Position numbers and translations under genes: made by a program | The notes under the pieces: model-generated | What the model was told of the DNA's origin: nothing | The model's input: the letters and a program-made list of their open reading frames with translations, nothing else | Databases searched by the model: none | In this document: piece after piece, positions 8,453 through 18,317 of the stretch | Layout of the letters: every line of letters starts with the position of its first letter | Numbering within the stretch: position 1 is the first letter of the stretch | Assembly: GCF_900142145.1 (NCBI RefSeq) | Contig: NZ_FQZV01000007.1 | Coordinates: 48,234 to 112,233 of the forward strand | Length of the DNA stretch: 64,000 nucleotides | Direction of reading: 5' to 3' | From: Geosporobacter subterraneus DSM 17957 | GTDB lineage: Bacteria; Bacillota; Clostridia; Peptostreptococcales; Thermotaleaceae

Positions 8453-9124
8453 TTAAATCAATCCCTTTTTTCTCATTTTTCTTTGATATTCAAAAATAAA
8501 GGAAACTATTTGCGTTCTAATCTTTTCGTCTATATCTTCGAAAAGTATTCCCAGCTCGTAGGGGTAATCTGATTCAATGCACGGAATACAACGAATGATT
8601 TTTCCCTCCGTAATAATACTGGACCCCTCGGCTTCTATTGTTAACAGTACATTAGTGCCAGGGGCTAGTTTTACTTTGCTGATGATCTTAGTACCACCCC
8701 CGCTGATATCCTTTGTCAGTACATCTATAGTTAGATCTTTATTATCGTGAGAATCCTTAACTTTGATCTTCGCGTCTAAAACCACATCTAATCTGAAAAA
8801 ATTTCTTCTTTGGGTCTTTACGATATCACCTGCTCTTTCAATTTTTAGGTATGAAATGTTATTTACAGTCTTTCTGCCGATAACTCTTGCAGGATAAGAG
8901 TACACCCCGGAACTTTTTTTGTGATAAATGATCCTTATCATTGAATGCTCAGGAATAGCTACAATATGGTTATTAATAATAGGTGTAGCTATAAATAGAT
9001 GCTTTGTATCGATAACGTCTAATACCTGGCTGATCAAAGGCTTATCTCTTTGATTAAGTCTTTCACCCTTTACTTCTATTTCAATTTTATCACCAATGCT
9101 AGGTAATTCTGTGTTGCTGCTCAT
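8453..9124 (-). CDS. YcgR/MotI-type flagellar brake with PilZ domain
   Basis: Proteins of this type bind cyclic di-GMP and slow or stop the motor. The 223-residue product has an N-terminal YcgR-like beta domain (about 1-100) and a C-terminal PilZ domain with both c-di-GMP signatures: the arginine motif QRRNFFR at about 105-111 and DISGGG at about 139-144. It lies between flhG and cheB inside the motility operon, so the brake is made together with the motor it probably acts on. A GGAGGAGGG site lies 12 bases before the ATG. Whether it touches MotA, FliG or FliM cannot be read from sequence. Confidence 0.9.
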   Translation of the reverse strand: MSSNTELPSIGDKIEIEVKGERLNQRDKPLISQVLDVIDTKHLFIATPIINNHIVAIPEHSMIRIIYHKKSSGVYSYPARVIGRKTVNNISYLKIERAGDIVKTQRRNFFRLDVVLDAKIKVKDSHDNKDLTIDVLTKDISGGGTKIISKVKLAPGTNVLLTIEAEGSSIITEGKIIRCIPCIESDYPYELGILFEDIDEKIRTQIVSFIFEYQRKMRKKGLI

Positions 9125-9182
9125 GGGTACTCATTTCCCTCCTCCCCTTTTCATGATGAATTACTGTTTAGGTCCTTTCAGC

Positions 9183-10100
9183 TTATCTATATCCATGAAA
9201 CAGCTTGTTCATAAATCTTTTAAAGCTGCCTACCTGATAGATCTCATTGCTAGATTCATTTGTTATCCTTGAAGCTATAGCGAGCACACCTTGACTCACC
9301 AAACTATTGGGATAATTGCAAATAAAGGGGACTTGTGATTTAACACTTTTTGATACGATGATATCATCATACAGATACCCCAGTTTTTCCAAAGATACAT
9401 TCAAAAACCGCTGTGATGCAGTATTAAGCTTTTCAAATATAGCTGCACCCTCTTGATTGTTCTCAATGCGATTAATCAGTAATCGAATCTTCTTGTCCTT
9501 ATCGTGGGAAACAATGTTTTTAATCATGGCATAAGCATCTGTAATAGAAGTAGGCTCTGGTGTTGTTACTAATACAATTTCATTAGTAGCATGTACAAAG
9601 GACATTACGGAGTGATTAATCCCTGCTCCTGTATCTATCAACAAAAAATCTGCTGATTTTCCTAATACCTTAAGGCTATACACCAGGTTTGATAACTGCT
9701 CTTCTGATAAATTAACAAGTTCGCTGAGCCCAGAGCCTCCGGAAACAATTTTTATTCCTTCTGGCCCCTCTACAATTACTTCTTCGATACTTTTTTCATT
9801 CCGTATAACATGAGCTAATGTATATTTAGGAATCATTCCTACTATTACATCAATATTTGCCAATCCCAAATCTGCATCTAAGATAGTTACACGATATCCA
9901 AGCTTTCTCAATGCAAGTCCTAAATTAATTGTAAAATTGGTCTTCCCAACACCGCCTTTTCCGCTGGTAATGGTGATTACTCTCGCATGTCCTTCTTCCA
10001 TTGTTTCCGCTTCTATTTTCTCATCCTTATTACTTTCATAAATTCTTTGCTTTTTCATAGTATTGATCATATCTCTTAAGCGCTGCGCCTGGTCATTCAT
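9183..10100 (-). CDS. flhG: Flagellar number regulator FlhG (MinD-like ATPase)
   Basis: FlhG (YlxH) works with FlhF to set flagellar number and placement, and in Bacillus also helps load FliM/FliY onto the C-ring. It is a MinD/ParA-type ATPase with the deviant Walker A motif SGKGGVGKT at about residues 46-54 and a switch-like LLIDTGAG further on. Its N-terminus, NDQAQRLRDMI, matches the short DQAxxLR helix known to stimulate FlhF GTPase. I start at the ATG preceded by AGGTGA rather than the GTG nine bases upstream; the gene then overlaps the end of flhF by eight bases. Confidence 0.96.
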   Translation of the reverse strand: MNDQAQRLRDMINTMKKQRIYESNKDEKIEAETMEEGHARVITITSGKGGVGKTNFTINLGLALRKLGYRVTILDADLGLANIDVIVGMIPKYTLAHVIRNEKSIEEVIVEGPEGIKIVSGGSGLSELVNLSEEQLSNLVYSLKVLGKSADFLLIDTGAGINHSVMSFVHATNEIVLVTTPEPTSITDAYAMIKNIVSHDKDKKIRLLINRIENNQEGAAIFEKLNTASQRFLNVSLEKLGYLYDDIIVSKSVKSQVPFICNYPNSLVSQGVLAIASRITNESSNEIYQVGSFKRFMNKLFHGYR

Positions 10101-11232
10101 GGAATTCACCTACAATCATATTGGCTAGTTTATCTGGCTGGGCAATTTCTAGATCATCTGGAACACTTTGTCCTGTTGTTACATAGGATAGCTTTTTCCC
10201 TGTTTTAATTTTTGCATTTAGAACATTACCTATAGTAACCGCCTCGTCCAGCTTTGTAAAAATAATTCTATAGTTTTCTATAAACTGATAAGATTTAATG
10301 ATGTTTGTGATATCACGGTTACCTGTAGTTGCACTCATAACCAGATATATTTCTGGATCAATGATATGCTTTATCAATGTTTTAATTTCTTCTAACTGTT
10401 CCTCATTTTTATGATTTCTGCCTGCGGTATCAATTAGAATAACATCTCGATCTGAAAAAGCCTCGATAGCTTCATTAATCTCATTAGGTTCGTAAACAAT
10501 TCGGATTGGAATGCTCAAAATCTCACTGTAAATTTTCAGCTGCTCTACTGCTGCAATTCTATAAGTATCCGAAGTTATAACCCCTACCCGTTTTCCCTTC
10601 GTAATTGAAAGCTTAGCAGCCAGTTTCGCCAGAGTTGTTGTCTTGCCAACACCAGTAGGACCTACAAATACAATAATTCTTTTCTTTTCAAAGTTATCAC
10701 CAATCGTCTCTGGGGATTCTAAATACTCGCGTACAGCAATCCTTATGGTTCTCAGAATAGCTTCCTCATTGTCCTCAGTAAAACTCACCTGTTTTCTTAC
10801 AATCGTCAATAGTTTATCTGCGATTTGCGGATCAACATCATTGACAACCAAAAGATCATGGTATTTTTTATATAGTGCTTCTTGATGATTGCCTTTGTCA
10901 TCCTGATTATAGCCAATCTTATCCAACACGTTATTGAGCAGGTTTTCAATATTTCCTATCTGGTTTTGCAATAAATCAATTTTACTACCCTCCTGATGAG
11001 GAGGATTAGATACGATTGCTGTCAGCTTCCCTTTTTGGATATCTCTTTCAGGTTTTTCCTTGTTTTCCTCGATGGCAGCTACCATCTCAATAAGGGGCTT
11101 CTTCATAAACCCAAAAAAACCAGGCTTTTTTATTTTGCGGGAGTGCAATATGACAGCATTTGAACCAAGCTCAGATTTAATCTTAAGCATTGTTTCTTGA
11201 GGATCATTACCGATATATCTTTTTACCTTCAT
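10093..11232 (-). CDS. flhF: Flagellar SRP-type GTPase FlhF
   Basis: FlhF is the third SRP-family GTPase (with Ffh and FtsY) and marks the site of new flagella. The 379-residue protein has a poorly conserved basic N-terminal B domain (about 1-110), an N domain of helices (about 120-180) and a G domain with P-loop [10 protein letters not shown] (191-200), DTAGRN and TKLDEA. It starts two bases after flhA and overlaps flhG. In the cell it is expected at the membrane as a GTP-bound homodimer whose GTPase is triggered by the FlhG N-terminus. Confidence 0.97.
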   Translation of the reverse strand: MKVKRYIGNDPQETMLKIKSELGSNAVILHSRKIKKPGFFGFMKKPLIEMVAAIEENKEKPERDIQKGKLTAIVSNPPHQEGSKIDLLQNQIGNIENLLNNVLDKIGYNQDDKGNHQEALYKKYHDLLVVNDVDPQIADKLLTIVRKQVSFTEDNEEAILRTIRIAVREYLESPETIGDNFEKKRIIVFVGPTGVGKTTTLAKLAAKLSITKGKRVGVITSDTYRIAAVEQLKIYSEILSIPIRIVYEPNEINEAIEAFSDRDVILIDTAGRNHKNEEQLEEIKTLIKHIIDPEIYLVMSATTGNRDITNIIKSYQFIENYRIIFTKLDEAVTIGNVLNAKIKTGKKLSYVTTGQSVPDDLEIAQPDKLANMIVGEFHE

Positions 11233-11233
11233 T

Positions 11234-13261
11234 CTATGCTCCCACCGTTCCTATGGATTGAACCTCTACCTTTGAATCAATTTCATTATAAGACAGTACA
11301 ATCAATTCTGAACTCAACTGCTCAGTTAATCTCTTGAAGTAGAATCTTACAATTGGAGAAGTAAGAATAATTGGTTGTTCTCCAATAGACATCAGCTTCT
11401 GTACTTGCTGGGCTAAATTATTCAAAATAGATTGAGTGGTCACTGGATCAATACTTAAATAGGAACCATGTTCTGATTGTTGAATAGATTCCATAATCAT
11501 TTGTTCCAGCTCCCCGTCCAGGGTAATCACTTTTGCTTTTTTGCTGTTTATAAACTGTTTGGTGATGGCTCTAGCCAGTGCTTGCCTCACATATTCCGTC
11601 AACAAATCAGTATCACGGGTAATAGGTCCATAGTCTGCCAGTGTTTCCAATATTGTAATCATATCCCGTATAGAAATGCCTTCACGCAATAAATTTGCAA
11701 GCACTTTTTGAATATCACCTAAGCCTAGTATTTTAGGCACCAATTCATCAACAAGTGCACCATGATGTTCTTTTACGTTATCAATAAGAGATTTGACTTC
11801 TTGTCTGCCCAGCAGTTCATGAGCATGCTTTTTAATAATCTCTGTCAAATGGGTTGAGATAATTGAGGATGCATCCACCACTGTATAGCCAAAAATCTCA
11901 GCCTTTTCCCGTTCCTCCTCAGTAATCCATTTGGCTGCCAGTCCAAAGGCCGGTTCTACCGTATCAATACCGATAATATTTCCTTCAGCATTACCGGGAT
12001 TCATAGCTAAATAATGGTCAAATACAATACTGCCCTCAGAAACTTCAATGCCTTTGATCTTGATAATATATTGGTTCGGCTCTAATTGAATGTTATCCCG
12101 TAATCTAATCATTGGTACGATCACACCCAGTTCAAGCGCACACTGCCTTCGGATCATGACCAGTCGGTCGAATAAATCTCCTCCCTGATTTGGATCCGCT
12201 AGGGGAATAATTCCGTAACCAAACTCCAGTTCAATAGGATCCACCTGCAGCAGTGGAATCACATTCTCAGGCTTTCTAATTTCTTCGACTTCCACGTCTT
12301 GAGCAATCTCTTTCTCTTGCATTTCATTCTCCTTTAAGGATTTGCGCAGCACAAACCCTAACCCGAGAAACATTGCGCAAAGCAAGAAATATGGTGTATT
12401 CGGCAGTGGCGTTAATCCTAATAAGAATAATACCCCTGCGATAATAAACATAATTTTAGGTTGATTGAACAGCTGACGAATCACATCATTACCTAAATCG
12501 GAGTCGGAGGCAGCACGGGTAACAACAATACCCGTAGCCGTAGAGATTAATAATGCTGGAATTTGACTGACTAGACCGTCACCTACCGTCAGAAGTGTAT
12601 ATTTTTTCATTGCTTCTGCAAGTGTTAATCCTCCGCCGGTCATTCCTATAATAAAACCTGCTGTTATGTTGATTATGGTTATAATGATACCCGCTATGGC
12701 ATCTCCTTTAACAAACTTACTGGCTCCATCCATAGATCCGTAAAAATCTGCTTCCCTTTGAATACGCAGTCTTCTTTCCCTTGCATCGCTTTCACTAATC
12801 AAGCCTGAATTCAAATCCGCGTCGATGGCCATCTGCTTTCCGGGCATTGCATCCAGTGTAAATCGTGCAGCAACCTCTGAAACTCTTTCCGCGCCCTTGG
12901 TAATAACCATGAACTGAATAATGATGATAATTAAAAAGACAATGAAACCGACTACTGCATTGCCTCCAATTACAAAATCACCAAATGCCTGAATCACGTT
13001 TCCTGCATTCCCTTTAGATAAAATATATCTTGTAGTCGATATATTTAGGGAAAGTCGATAAAGTGTGGTCAAAAGGAGCATAGAAGGAAATACCGCAAAC
13101 TGCAGCGGCTCCTTATTGTATATGGAAATCAAAAGGATTAACAAGGATAAAGATATATTTAAGCTTAGCAATATATCTAAAGCCGGTAATGGTACCGGTA
13201 TGATAATAATCATTATGACTGCAATGATTGCCAGTGATACAACAATATCACCAAACTTCAT
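11234..13261 (-). CDS. flhA: Flagellar export gate protein FlhA
   Basis: FlhA forms the nonameric ring of the flagellar type III export gate; its cytoplasmic domain docks substrates and chaperones. The N-terminal half (about 1-310) contains around eight membrane helices with the FHIPEP-type signature region ([20 protein letters not shown]). The C-terminal half (about 330-675) is the soluble docking domain. The length of 675 is normal. It follows flhB with 11 bases between and directly precedes flhF, the usual Firmicutes order. Confidence 0.98.
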   Translation of the reverse strand: MKFGDIVVSLAIIAVIMIIIIPVPLPALDILLSLNISLSLLILLISIYNKEPLQFAVFPSMLLLTTLYRLSLNISTTRYILSKGNAGNVIQAFGDFVIGGNAVVGFIVFLIIIIIQFMVITKGAERVSEVAARFTLDAMPGKQMAIDADLNSGLISESDARERRLRIQREADFYGSMDGASKFVKGDAIAGIIITIINITAGFIIGMTGGGLTLAEAMKKYTLLTVGDGLVSQIPALLISTATGIVVTRAASDSDLGNDVIRQLFNQPKIMFIIAGVLFLLGLTPLPNTPYFLLCAMFLGLGFVLRKSLKENEMQEKEIAQDVEVEEIRKPENVIPLLQVDPIELEFGYGIIPLADPNQGGDLFDRLVMIRRQCALELGVIVPMIRLRDNIQLEPNQYIIKIKGIEVSEGSIVFDHYLAMNPGNAEGNIIGIDTVEPAFGLAAKWITEEEREKAEIFGYTVVDASSIISTHLTEIIKKHAHELLGRQEVKSLIDNVKEHHGALVDELVPKILGLGDIQKVLANLLREGISIRDMITILETLADYGPITRDTDLLTEYVRQALARAITKQFINSKKAKVITLDGELEQMIMESIQQSEHGSYLSIDPVTTQSILNNLAQQVQKLMSIGEQPIILTSPIVRFYFKRLTEQLSSELIVLSYNEIDSKVEVQSIGTVGA

Positions 13262-13272
13262 GGATGTTCCCC

Positions 13273-14361
13273 CTAATATGAGTTTTTTAATTGATATACA
13301 TAGGCTAAAACCTCGGCTACTGCCTGATAAAGATCGGGAGGAATACTTGCCCCTATATCTACTTGATAAAAGATTGTCCTCGCCAGCAACTTATTCTCTA
13401 CAATAGGTATTTCATGTTCATTTGCTGCCTTCTTTATATTCTGGGCAACCAAGTCTACGCCTTTGGCTAAAAGCACAGGTGCCGCTTCAAGATTGCTGTC
13501 ATAACGCAACGCAACAGCATAGTGGGTTGGATTGGTAATAATCACATCTGCCTTTGGCACATCCTGCATCATTCTACGCATGGAGATCTGCCTCTGCTTT
13601 TCCTTAATTTTTGATTTTACCTGAGGATCTCCTTCCATTTGCTTGTACTCTTCTTTTACTTCCTGCTTTGACATTTTTAGTTCATTTTCATATTCCCACT
13701 TTTGAAAGAAATAATCCATTACGGCCAATAATATCAACACAATCGCAGCTCGAAAAGCTACCTGGATTGTTATAGAGCCAATAAATCCAATAATGCTTTC
13801 AAGGCTCATATCCAATATGTTCATTACTGTTTTTGACTGTTTTAATGCATAGCTGAAGGTAACATAGCCAACCAGGATAATTTTTAGCAGAGACTTTACA
13901 AACTCTACTAGGGATTTTTTGGAAAAAATCTTTTTGAATCCATTGATGGGATTGATTCTATCAAACTTAATTCCCAAAGTTTTTGTTGTGAATAAAAAAC
14001 CTACCTGCATATAGCTACAGATCAGACCTACTAAAAATGCTACACCCATGATAGGGACGACTAATTTTGCAGTTACCGTTACCAATAGCATAAACATTTT
14101 ATGAATACCGTTTACTGTAAACAGATCTTCTGTATTGACAGTATTTAAAAACATATTATGGGTAAAGAGCAGCAAATTCTGATAAGTATAATTTCCAAGT
14201 AAAAATAGTGCCAGAAAGGTAAATAAGAGGATGAGCGCCGAGTTAATCTCTTTGCTCTGCATTACCTGTCCCTTTTCCCTAGCCTCTTTTTTACGTTTTG
14301 GTGTTGCTTTTTCTGTTTTTTCTCCTGTAAAAAGCTGCAGGTCTATATGAAAAAGAGTCAT
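13273..14361 (-). CDS. flhB: Flagellar export switch protein FlhB
   Basis: FlhB controls the change of export specificity from rod/hook to filament substrates. Four membrane helices occupy about residues 30-215. The cytoplasmic domain carries the self-cleavage motif NPTH (N277-H280), so cleavage between N and P is expected. The gene follows fliR by four bases. A separate short gene at 41.4 kb encodes a second, stand-alone copy of just the part downstream of this cleavage site. Confidence 0.98.
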   Translation of the reverse strand: MTLFHIDLQLFTGEKTEKATPKRKKEAREKGQVMQSKEINSALILLFTFLALFLLGNYTYQNLLLFTHNMFLNTVNTEDLFTVNGIHKMFMLLVTVTAKLVVPIMGVAFLVGLICSYMQVGFLFTTKTLGIKFDRINPINGFKKIFSKKSLVEFVKSLLKIILVGYVTFSYALKQSKTVMNILDMSLESIIGFIGSITIQVAFRAAIVLILLAVMDYFFQKWEYENELKMSKQEVKEEYKQMEGDPQVKSKIKEKQRQISMRRMMQDVPKADVIITNPTHYAVALRYDSNLEAAPVLLAKGVDLVAQNIKKAANEHEIPIVENKLLARTIFYQVDIGASIPPDLYQAVAEVLAYVYQLKNSY

Positions 14362-14365
14362 TCCA

Positions 14366-15151
14366 TCATCCTCTGTTAACCAAGCTTAGAAAATCCTTAA
14401 GATTTTCGTACATATTATCAAATACGTACTCAAAGAAGCCCACATATAAGGGTATAATCATCACCATAACGATGAGTCCTACAAATATTTTCAGTGGCAT
14501 CCCTACTACAAAAACATTCATTTGCGGCATAGTTCTAGCCAGAATACCTAACAATACATTGGTGATAAAGATAGCTGCAAGGATCGGTGCAGCAATCTTA
14601 AAGGAAATAACAAAGGTAGTAATCAATATACCAATGAGTTTCTCAATCATAAATATATTTACATTTAGGCTATTTAAAGGGATCATTTCAAAGCTTTGCA
14701 CCAGTCCCCTTATGAGAATATGATGTCCGTTTGTCAATAACAACACCAACATCGCCACAAAATAAAGCATATTAGCCATTACTGGAATTTCTGTATCATC
14801 CTGAGGGTTAATTACACTGGCTATAGAAAATCCAATTTCCATATCAATGATATGTCCCGCTAAATATACACAGCTCAGAAAAAGATAACAAATAAAACCT
14901 ATTATCATACCTGTGATTAGTTCTTTGGCGCAAATGTATAACAGCATATAAAAATGACTCAGATCTATTGCTTCCGGAATGTTAACTGTTGGCAGCAGGA
15001 TAGCTGCTAAAAATAATGAAAGCCCCATTTTCACATATAAAGGAATACTATTATAGTTAAAAAAAGGCGCTGTAACGAAAATTCCTAAAACTCTTGCAAA
15101 AACTAACAAAAATATTCCAATATAATCAAGTAAATAATTCACTACTTCCAT
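14366..15151 (-). CDS. fliR: Flagellar export gate protein FliR
   Basis: FliR is an integral membrane component of the FliPQR export-gate core. The 261-residue protein is almost entirely hydrophobic, with about six membrane segments and the typical GxxxxxPFF-like start (ARVLGIFVTAPFFNYNSIP). It stands between fliQ (22 bases upstream) and flhB (4 bases downstream), preserving the order fliO-fliP-fliQ-fliR-flhB-flhA. Confidence 0.97.
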   Translation of the reverse strand: MEVVNYLLDYIGIFLLVFARVLGIFVTAPFFNYNSIPLYVKMGLSLFLAAILLPTVNIPEAIDLSHFYMLLYICAKELITGMIIGFICYLFLSCVYLAGHIIDMEIGFSIASVINPQDDTEIPVMANMLYFVAMLVLLLTNGHHILIRGLVQSFEMIPLNSLNVNIFMIEKLIGILITTFVISFKIAAPILAAIFITNVLLGILARTMPQMNVFVVGMPLKIFVGLIVMVMIIPLYVGFFEYVFDNMYENLKDFLSLVNRG

Positions 15152-15173
15152 GTTTACCCTGTCCTATCTTTGT

Positions 15174-15443
15174 CTATTGGATAAAGCGATTTAGATTTGA
15201 AAATAAGGCCTCAGTATAATCAATAGCTGTGGCAAGCAACCAAGGCCCAAATACAATAAATGCCAGTAAAACCGCTAATATTTTCGGCACAAAGGCAAGG
15301 GTTGCTTCTTGGATCTGTGTCGTAGCTTGAAAAATACTGACTGCCAGTCCCACAATCAACCCCAGTAGAAGCATAGGTGCTGATAAAATGATTACATTTA
15401 GCATAGCCTGTTGAAATAGTTCAATAACTAATCCTTCAGCCAT
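15174..15443 (-). CDS. fliQ: Flagellar export gate protein FliQ
   Basis: This is a small subunit of the FliPQR gate, with four copies per gate in structures of homologues. The 89-residue protein has two membrane hairpin helices (about 15-40 and 50-75) and the conserved QATTQIQEATLAFVPK loop. Length and position are standard. Confidence 0.97.
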   Translation of the reverse strand: MAEGLVIELFQQAMLNVIILSAPMLLLGLIVGLAVSIFQATTQIQEATLAFVPKILAVLLAFIVFGPWLLATAIDYTEALFSNLNRFIQ

Positions 15444-15454
15444 AGGTTACACCC

Positions 15455-16228
15455 CTAACGAAATCCTTCTATCAAGGATTTAATAATCAAATTCCATCCA
15501 TCTACCATAATGAAAAGCAAAATTTTGAAAGGTAAAGAGATCATTACTGGCGGCAGCATCATCATACCCATAGACATCAGCGTACTGGCTACCACCATAT
15601 CGATAACAATAAAGGGTATGAACAATACGAAGCCAATTTGAAACCCAGTCTTTAATTCACTAATAATGAAAGCGGGAATGAGTGCCTTCGATGGTATTTC
15701 TTCCAGCTGTTTAGGTTTCTCACTGCCTGATATGTCAATAAACAGGGCTAAATCTTTTTCACGGGTCTGCCTGAACATAAAATTCCTTACAGGTTTCATT
15801 GCGTTTTCTAAAGCAATTTCCTGTGAAATCTGCTCCTGTAGATATGGCTGTACTGCCGTATTGTTAATTTCTGCACCTATAGGCGCCATGATAAAAAAAG
15901 TTAAAAACAACGCAAGCCCAATTAAGACCTGATTGGGTGGGGTTGTTTGAGTTGATATAGCTTTCCTGATGAAGGATAAAACAATGATGATTCTGGTAAA
16001 GCATGTCATCATCATTAAAATAGAAGGGGCTAAAGCTAAAATTGTAAGAATAAACAGTATCTCTATGCTGCTGGCTACTTCTCGAGGACTCTGGGCCTCT
16101 TCTAAATTCAGGCCTATCCTTGGAATTGGCAATGGAGGCTCTGCATAAGATATTGTAGCGGAAAAAGCAAAAAATAGAAGAAGAGTTCCAATCATTATTA
16201 GCCATAATCTGCGTTTTCCTGTCATCAT
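15455..16228 (-). CDS. fliP: Flagellar export gate protein FliP
   Basis: FliP is the pentameric core of the export gate and the first part of the export apparatus to assemble. It has a cleavable signal peptide (about 1-29, ending ISYA), then helices and the family stretch MMTCFTRIIIVLSFIRKA, a soluble loop and two C-terminal membrane segments (VLFIPFIVIDMVVASTLMSM). At 257 residues it is normal. The ATG overlaps the end of fliO by four bases (ATGA-type coupling). Confidence 0.98.
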   Translation of the reverse strand: MMTGKRRLWLIMIGTLLLFFAFSATISYAEPPLPIPRIGLNLEEAQSPREVASSIEILFILTILALAPSILMMMTCFTRIIIVLSFIRKAISTQTTPPNQVLIGLALFLTFFIMAPIGAEINNTAVQPYLQEQISQEIALENAMKPVRNFMFRQTREKDLALFIDISGSEKPKQLEEIPSKALIPAFIISELKTGFQIGFVLFIPFIVIDMVVASTLMSMGMMMLPPVMISLPFKILLFIMVDGWNLIIKSLIEGFR

Positions 16229-16749
16229 TCTTGTTCATCCTTATCTGAAAACATATTTGCATCCTGGTTTCTCATTTTAAATTCTGAAAATATTTTTTGC
16301 AAGTTATCCTGTGCATTATATGGCAAAATTTCATGATCCTGAAAATCTTCCGGTTGCTTTTTGGCAAATTTCTTTAAGTAACTGTCAAAGTTAGGGAAAA
16401 TGTTCGTTCCTTGTGCTTCTCTTTGAGACAGTTTTATTTCTTCTTTGCTAACCTCAGTCAACAGTTCAATGTTTTGCTTTCCTGCAGCAAGTAAATAATA
16501 ATGATTCCCTACTTTTACAATAAATAATGATTTATCTAAGCCTAAAACGACCTTTTCAATAATCTGAATGTTTCTGCCACCTATAACAGTCGCACTTTTT
16601 TTTCCTACATAGCGTGTCGTAAGATATGCTGCTGCAAGAATGATTAAAAAAATGAAGCTGTAGGATATTAATTTGATAAATAAAAAAGCTGTGTTGCCTG
16701 TTCCCTCCTGCATCATCGTCGCAGCAGGGACAAGATATGAAAGAATCAT
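16225..16749 (-). CDS. fliO: Flagellar biosynthesis protein FliO (FliZ of Bacillus)
   Basis: FliO is an assembly helper for the FliP pentamer. The 174-residue protein has a periplasmic start, one membrane helix (about 24-44) and a cytoplasmic domain with the family pattern of GGRNIQIIEKVVLGLDKSLF and VGNHYYLLA. The last 60 residues are charged and poorly conserved. It follows cheY by about 20 bases and overlaps fliP. Confidence 0.93.
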   Translation of the reverse strand: MILSYLVPAATMMQEGTGNTAFLFIKLISYSFIFLIILAAAYLTTRYVGKKSATVIGGRNIQIIEKVVLGLDKSLFIVKVGNHYYLLAAGKQNIELLTEVSKEEIKLSQREAQGTNIFPNFDSYLKKFAKKQPEDFQDHEILPYNAQDNLQKIFSEFKMRNQDANMFSDKDEQE

Positions 16750-16769
16750 TCAGTTTTTTTCTCCTTCCG

Positions 16770-17132
16770 TTAACCCAGCACTTTTCGTACTGCTTCAATT
16801 ACACGATCGGCTTGAAAAGGCTTTACAATGAAGTCTCTTGCTCCTGCTTGTATTGCTTCAATAACCATAGCCTGTTGCCCCATGGCAGAGCACATTACAA
16901 TTTTTGCATTCGGATCCATTTTTTTAATTTCTTTCACTGCTTGAATCCCGTCTACTTCCGGCATTGTTATATCCATAATCACTAGATTCGGTCCAAGTTC
17001 CTTATATTTCTCTATGGCTTTTAATCCATTTTCTGCCTCTCCAATTACCTCAAAACCATTTTTTGTTAGTACATCCTTAATCATCATTCTCATGAAAGCA
17101 GCATCATCAACTATTAAGATTCTTTTTGACAT
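16770..17132 (-). CDS. cheY: Chemotaxis response regulator CheY
   Basis: CheY is a single receiver domain that, when phosphorylated by CheA, binds the flagellar switch. The acidic pocket D9/D10, phospho-acceptor D54 (LVIMDITMP), a Ser in VMCSAMG and the Lys in FIVKPF are all present in 120 residues. It lies between fliY and fliO, as in Bacillus, beside its two motor targets FliM and FliY. Confidence 0.97.
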   Translation of the reverse strand: MSKRILIVDDAAFMRMMIKDVLTKNGFEVIGEAENGLKAIEKYKELGPNLVIMDITMPEVDGIQAVKEIKKMDPNAKIVMCSAMGQQAMVIEAIQAGARDFIVKPFQADRVIEAVRKVLG

Positions 17133-17146
17133 TGTTGTTCCTCCCT

Positions 17147-18316
17147 TTACTTTACCTTGTTTATTTTCTTAGCTGGATTAATGATATCAGTTACCCGAAT
17201 TCCATAGTTTTCATCAATTACTACAACCTCACCCTTCGCCACATATTGGCCATTTACCAACAGATCTAAGGGCTCTCCTACCAGTTTGTCCAATTCTATT
17301 ACTGTACCTGGAGCAAACTCTAATATTTCACTGATTTTTTTAGAGGTTCTGCCTAACTCGACGGTTACTTCCAGTGGAACATCCTTGATAAGGCTGATGT
17401 TTTCTCTTTCACTGCGCAGTTCATGCTCATCAAAAGACTGGAATTGAACAGGCTGAACATTTACAGGCTCTCTCCGGTAAGCAGGCTCACTATAGGCAAC
17501 ATGCTCTCCATAGCCTGGTGCTGGTGCCTGAGATTGCGGTTGTACCCGTTCTCTTCTATCTTCCATCATTCCCTTTGATTCTATCACAGATTTCGCATCA
17601 ACCACATCCTCATAACTGTTAGTATAGGTTGTATGACTGCTCTGGAAAAGGTGCCTAACCATATTCTTTGCAAATGGGACAGGTAACAGCTGCATAATTT
17701 CACTGTCAATAATGTCTCCAATCACCATTTTAAAAGCTATCTTTACTACTCTATCATCAGGCATAAGTGATTCTATGTCAATTGAATTGGCAGAAAAATT
17801 CATGGCAAAGGCTGCTGGTGGGTTAATATCAATTTTTGTATGGAACATCTCTGATAGTGAAGTGGAGGCAGAACCTACCATTTGATTCATCGCTTCACTA
17901 ATGGCACTTAAATGCAATTCTGTCAGCTCACCAGTGAAGTTCCTGCCATCGCCGCCCATCATTAGGTCTGTAATTATTTTTACATCATCTTCTTTTAGGA
18001 TCAAAAGATTGACGCCTTCCAGCCCTTCTTTATATGAAACTTCAACAGCTACAAAAGGAATGGGATACTCCTCTTTCAATTCTCCGATGGTCATTACTGA
18101 AACCCGTGGTGTGGTAATGGTTACTTTTTGGCCAAGTAATGTAAAAAGAGTTGTAGCTGAAGTTCCCATGCTGATATTTCCAATTTCTCCAAGGGCATCT
18201 TTTTCATTTTCATCTAGATCCTCTTTTGTTATTGCTTGATTGCTGCCTGCGCTGGAAGTACTTGCGGTGCCTTTAAGTAGAGCATCTATTTCTTCTTGTG
18301 ATAACATGTCTCCCAT
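17147..18316 (-). CDS. fliY: Flagellar switch and CheY-P phosphatase FliY
   Basis: FliY replaces FliN in Firmicutes motors and joins C-ring function with CheY-P dephosphorylation. It opens with a CheY-binding peptide (LSQEEIDALLKG), then a CheC-like domain (about 35-235) with EIGN motifs, a variable linker rich in Pro/Gln/Arg (about 250-305) and a C-terminal FliN domain (about 310-385). Several in-frame ATGs exist; I prefer the one giving MGDMLSQEE because AAAGGGG lies nine bases upstream. It starts about two bases before the fliM stop codon ends, so translation is coupled. Confidence 0.95.
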   Translation of the reverse strand: MGDMLSQEEIDALLKGTASTSSAGSNQAITKEDLDENEKDALGEIGNISMGTSATTLFTLLGQKVTITTPRVSVMTIGELKEEYPIPFVAVEVSYKEGLEGVNLLILKEDDVKIITDLMMGGDGRNFTGELTELHLSAISEAMNQMVGSASTSLSEMFHTKIDINPPAAFAMNFSANSIDIESLMPDDRVVKIAFKMVIGDIIDSEIMQLLPVPFAKNMVRHLFQSSHTTYTNSYEDVVDAKSVIESKGMMEDRRERVQPQSQAPAPGYGEHVAYSEPAYRREPVNVQPVQFQSFDEHELRSERENISLIKDVPLEVTVELGRTSKKISEILEFAPGTVIELDKLVGEPLDLLVNGQYVAKGEVVVIDENYGIRVTDIINPAKKINKVK

Positions 18317-18317
18317 T

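Noticed and set aside
15864..16262. 132-codon minus-strand frame overlapping fliP and fliO
   Set aside because: It is out of frame with both genes, which are full length and overlap by four bases; the frame has a random His/Asn/Ser-rich composition.
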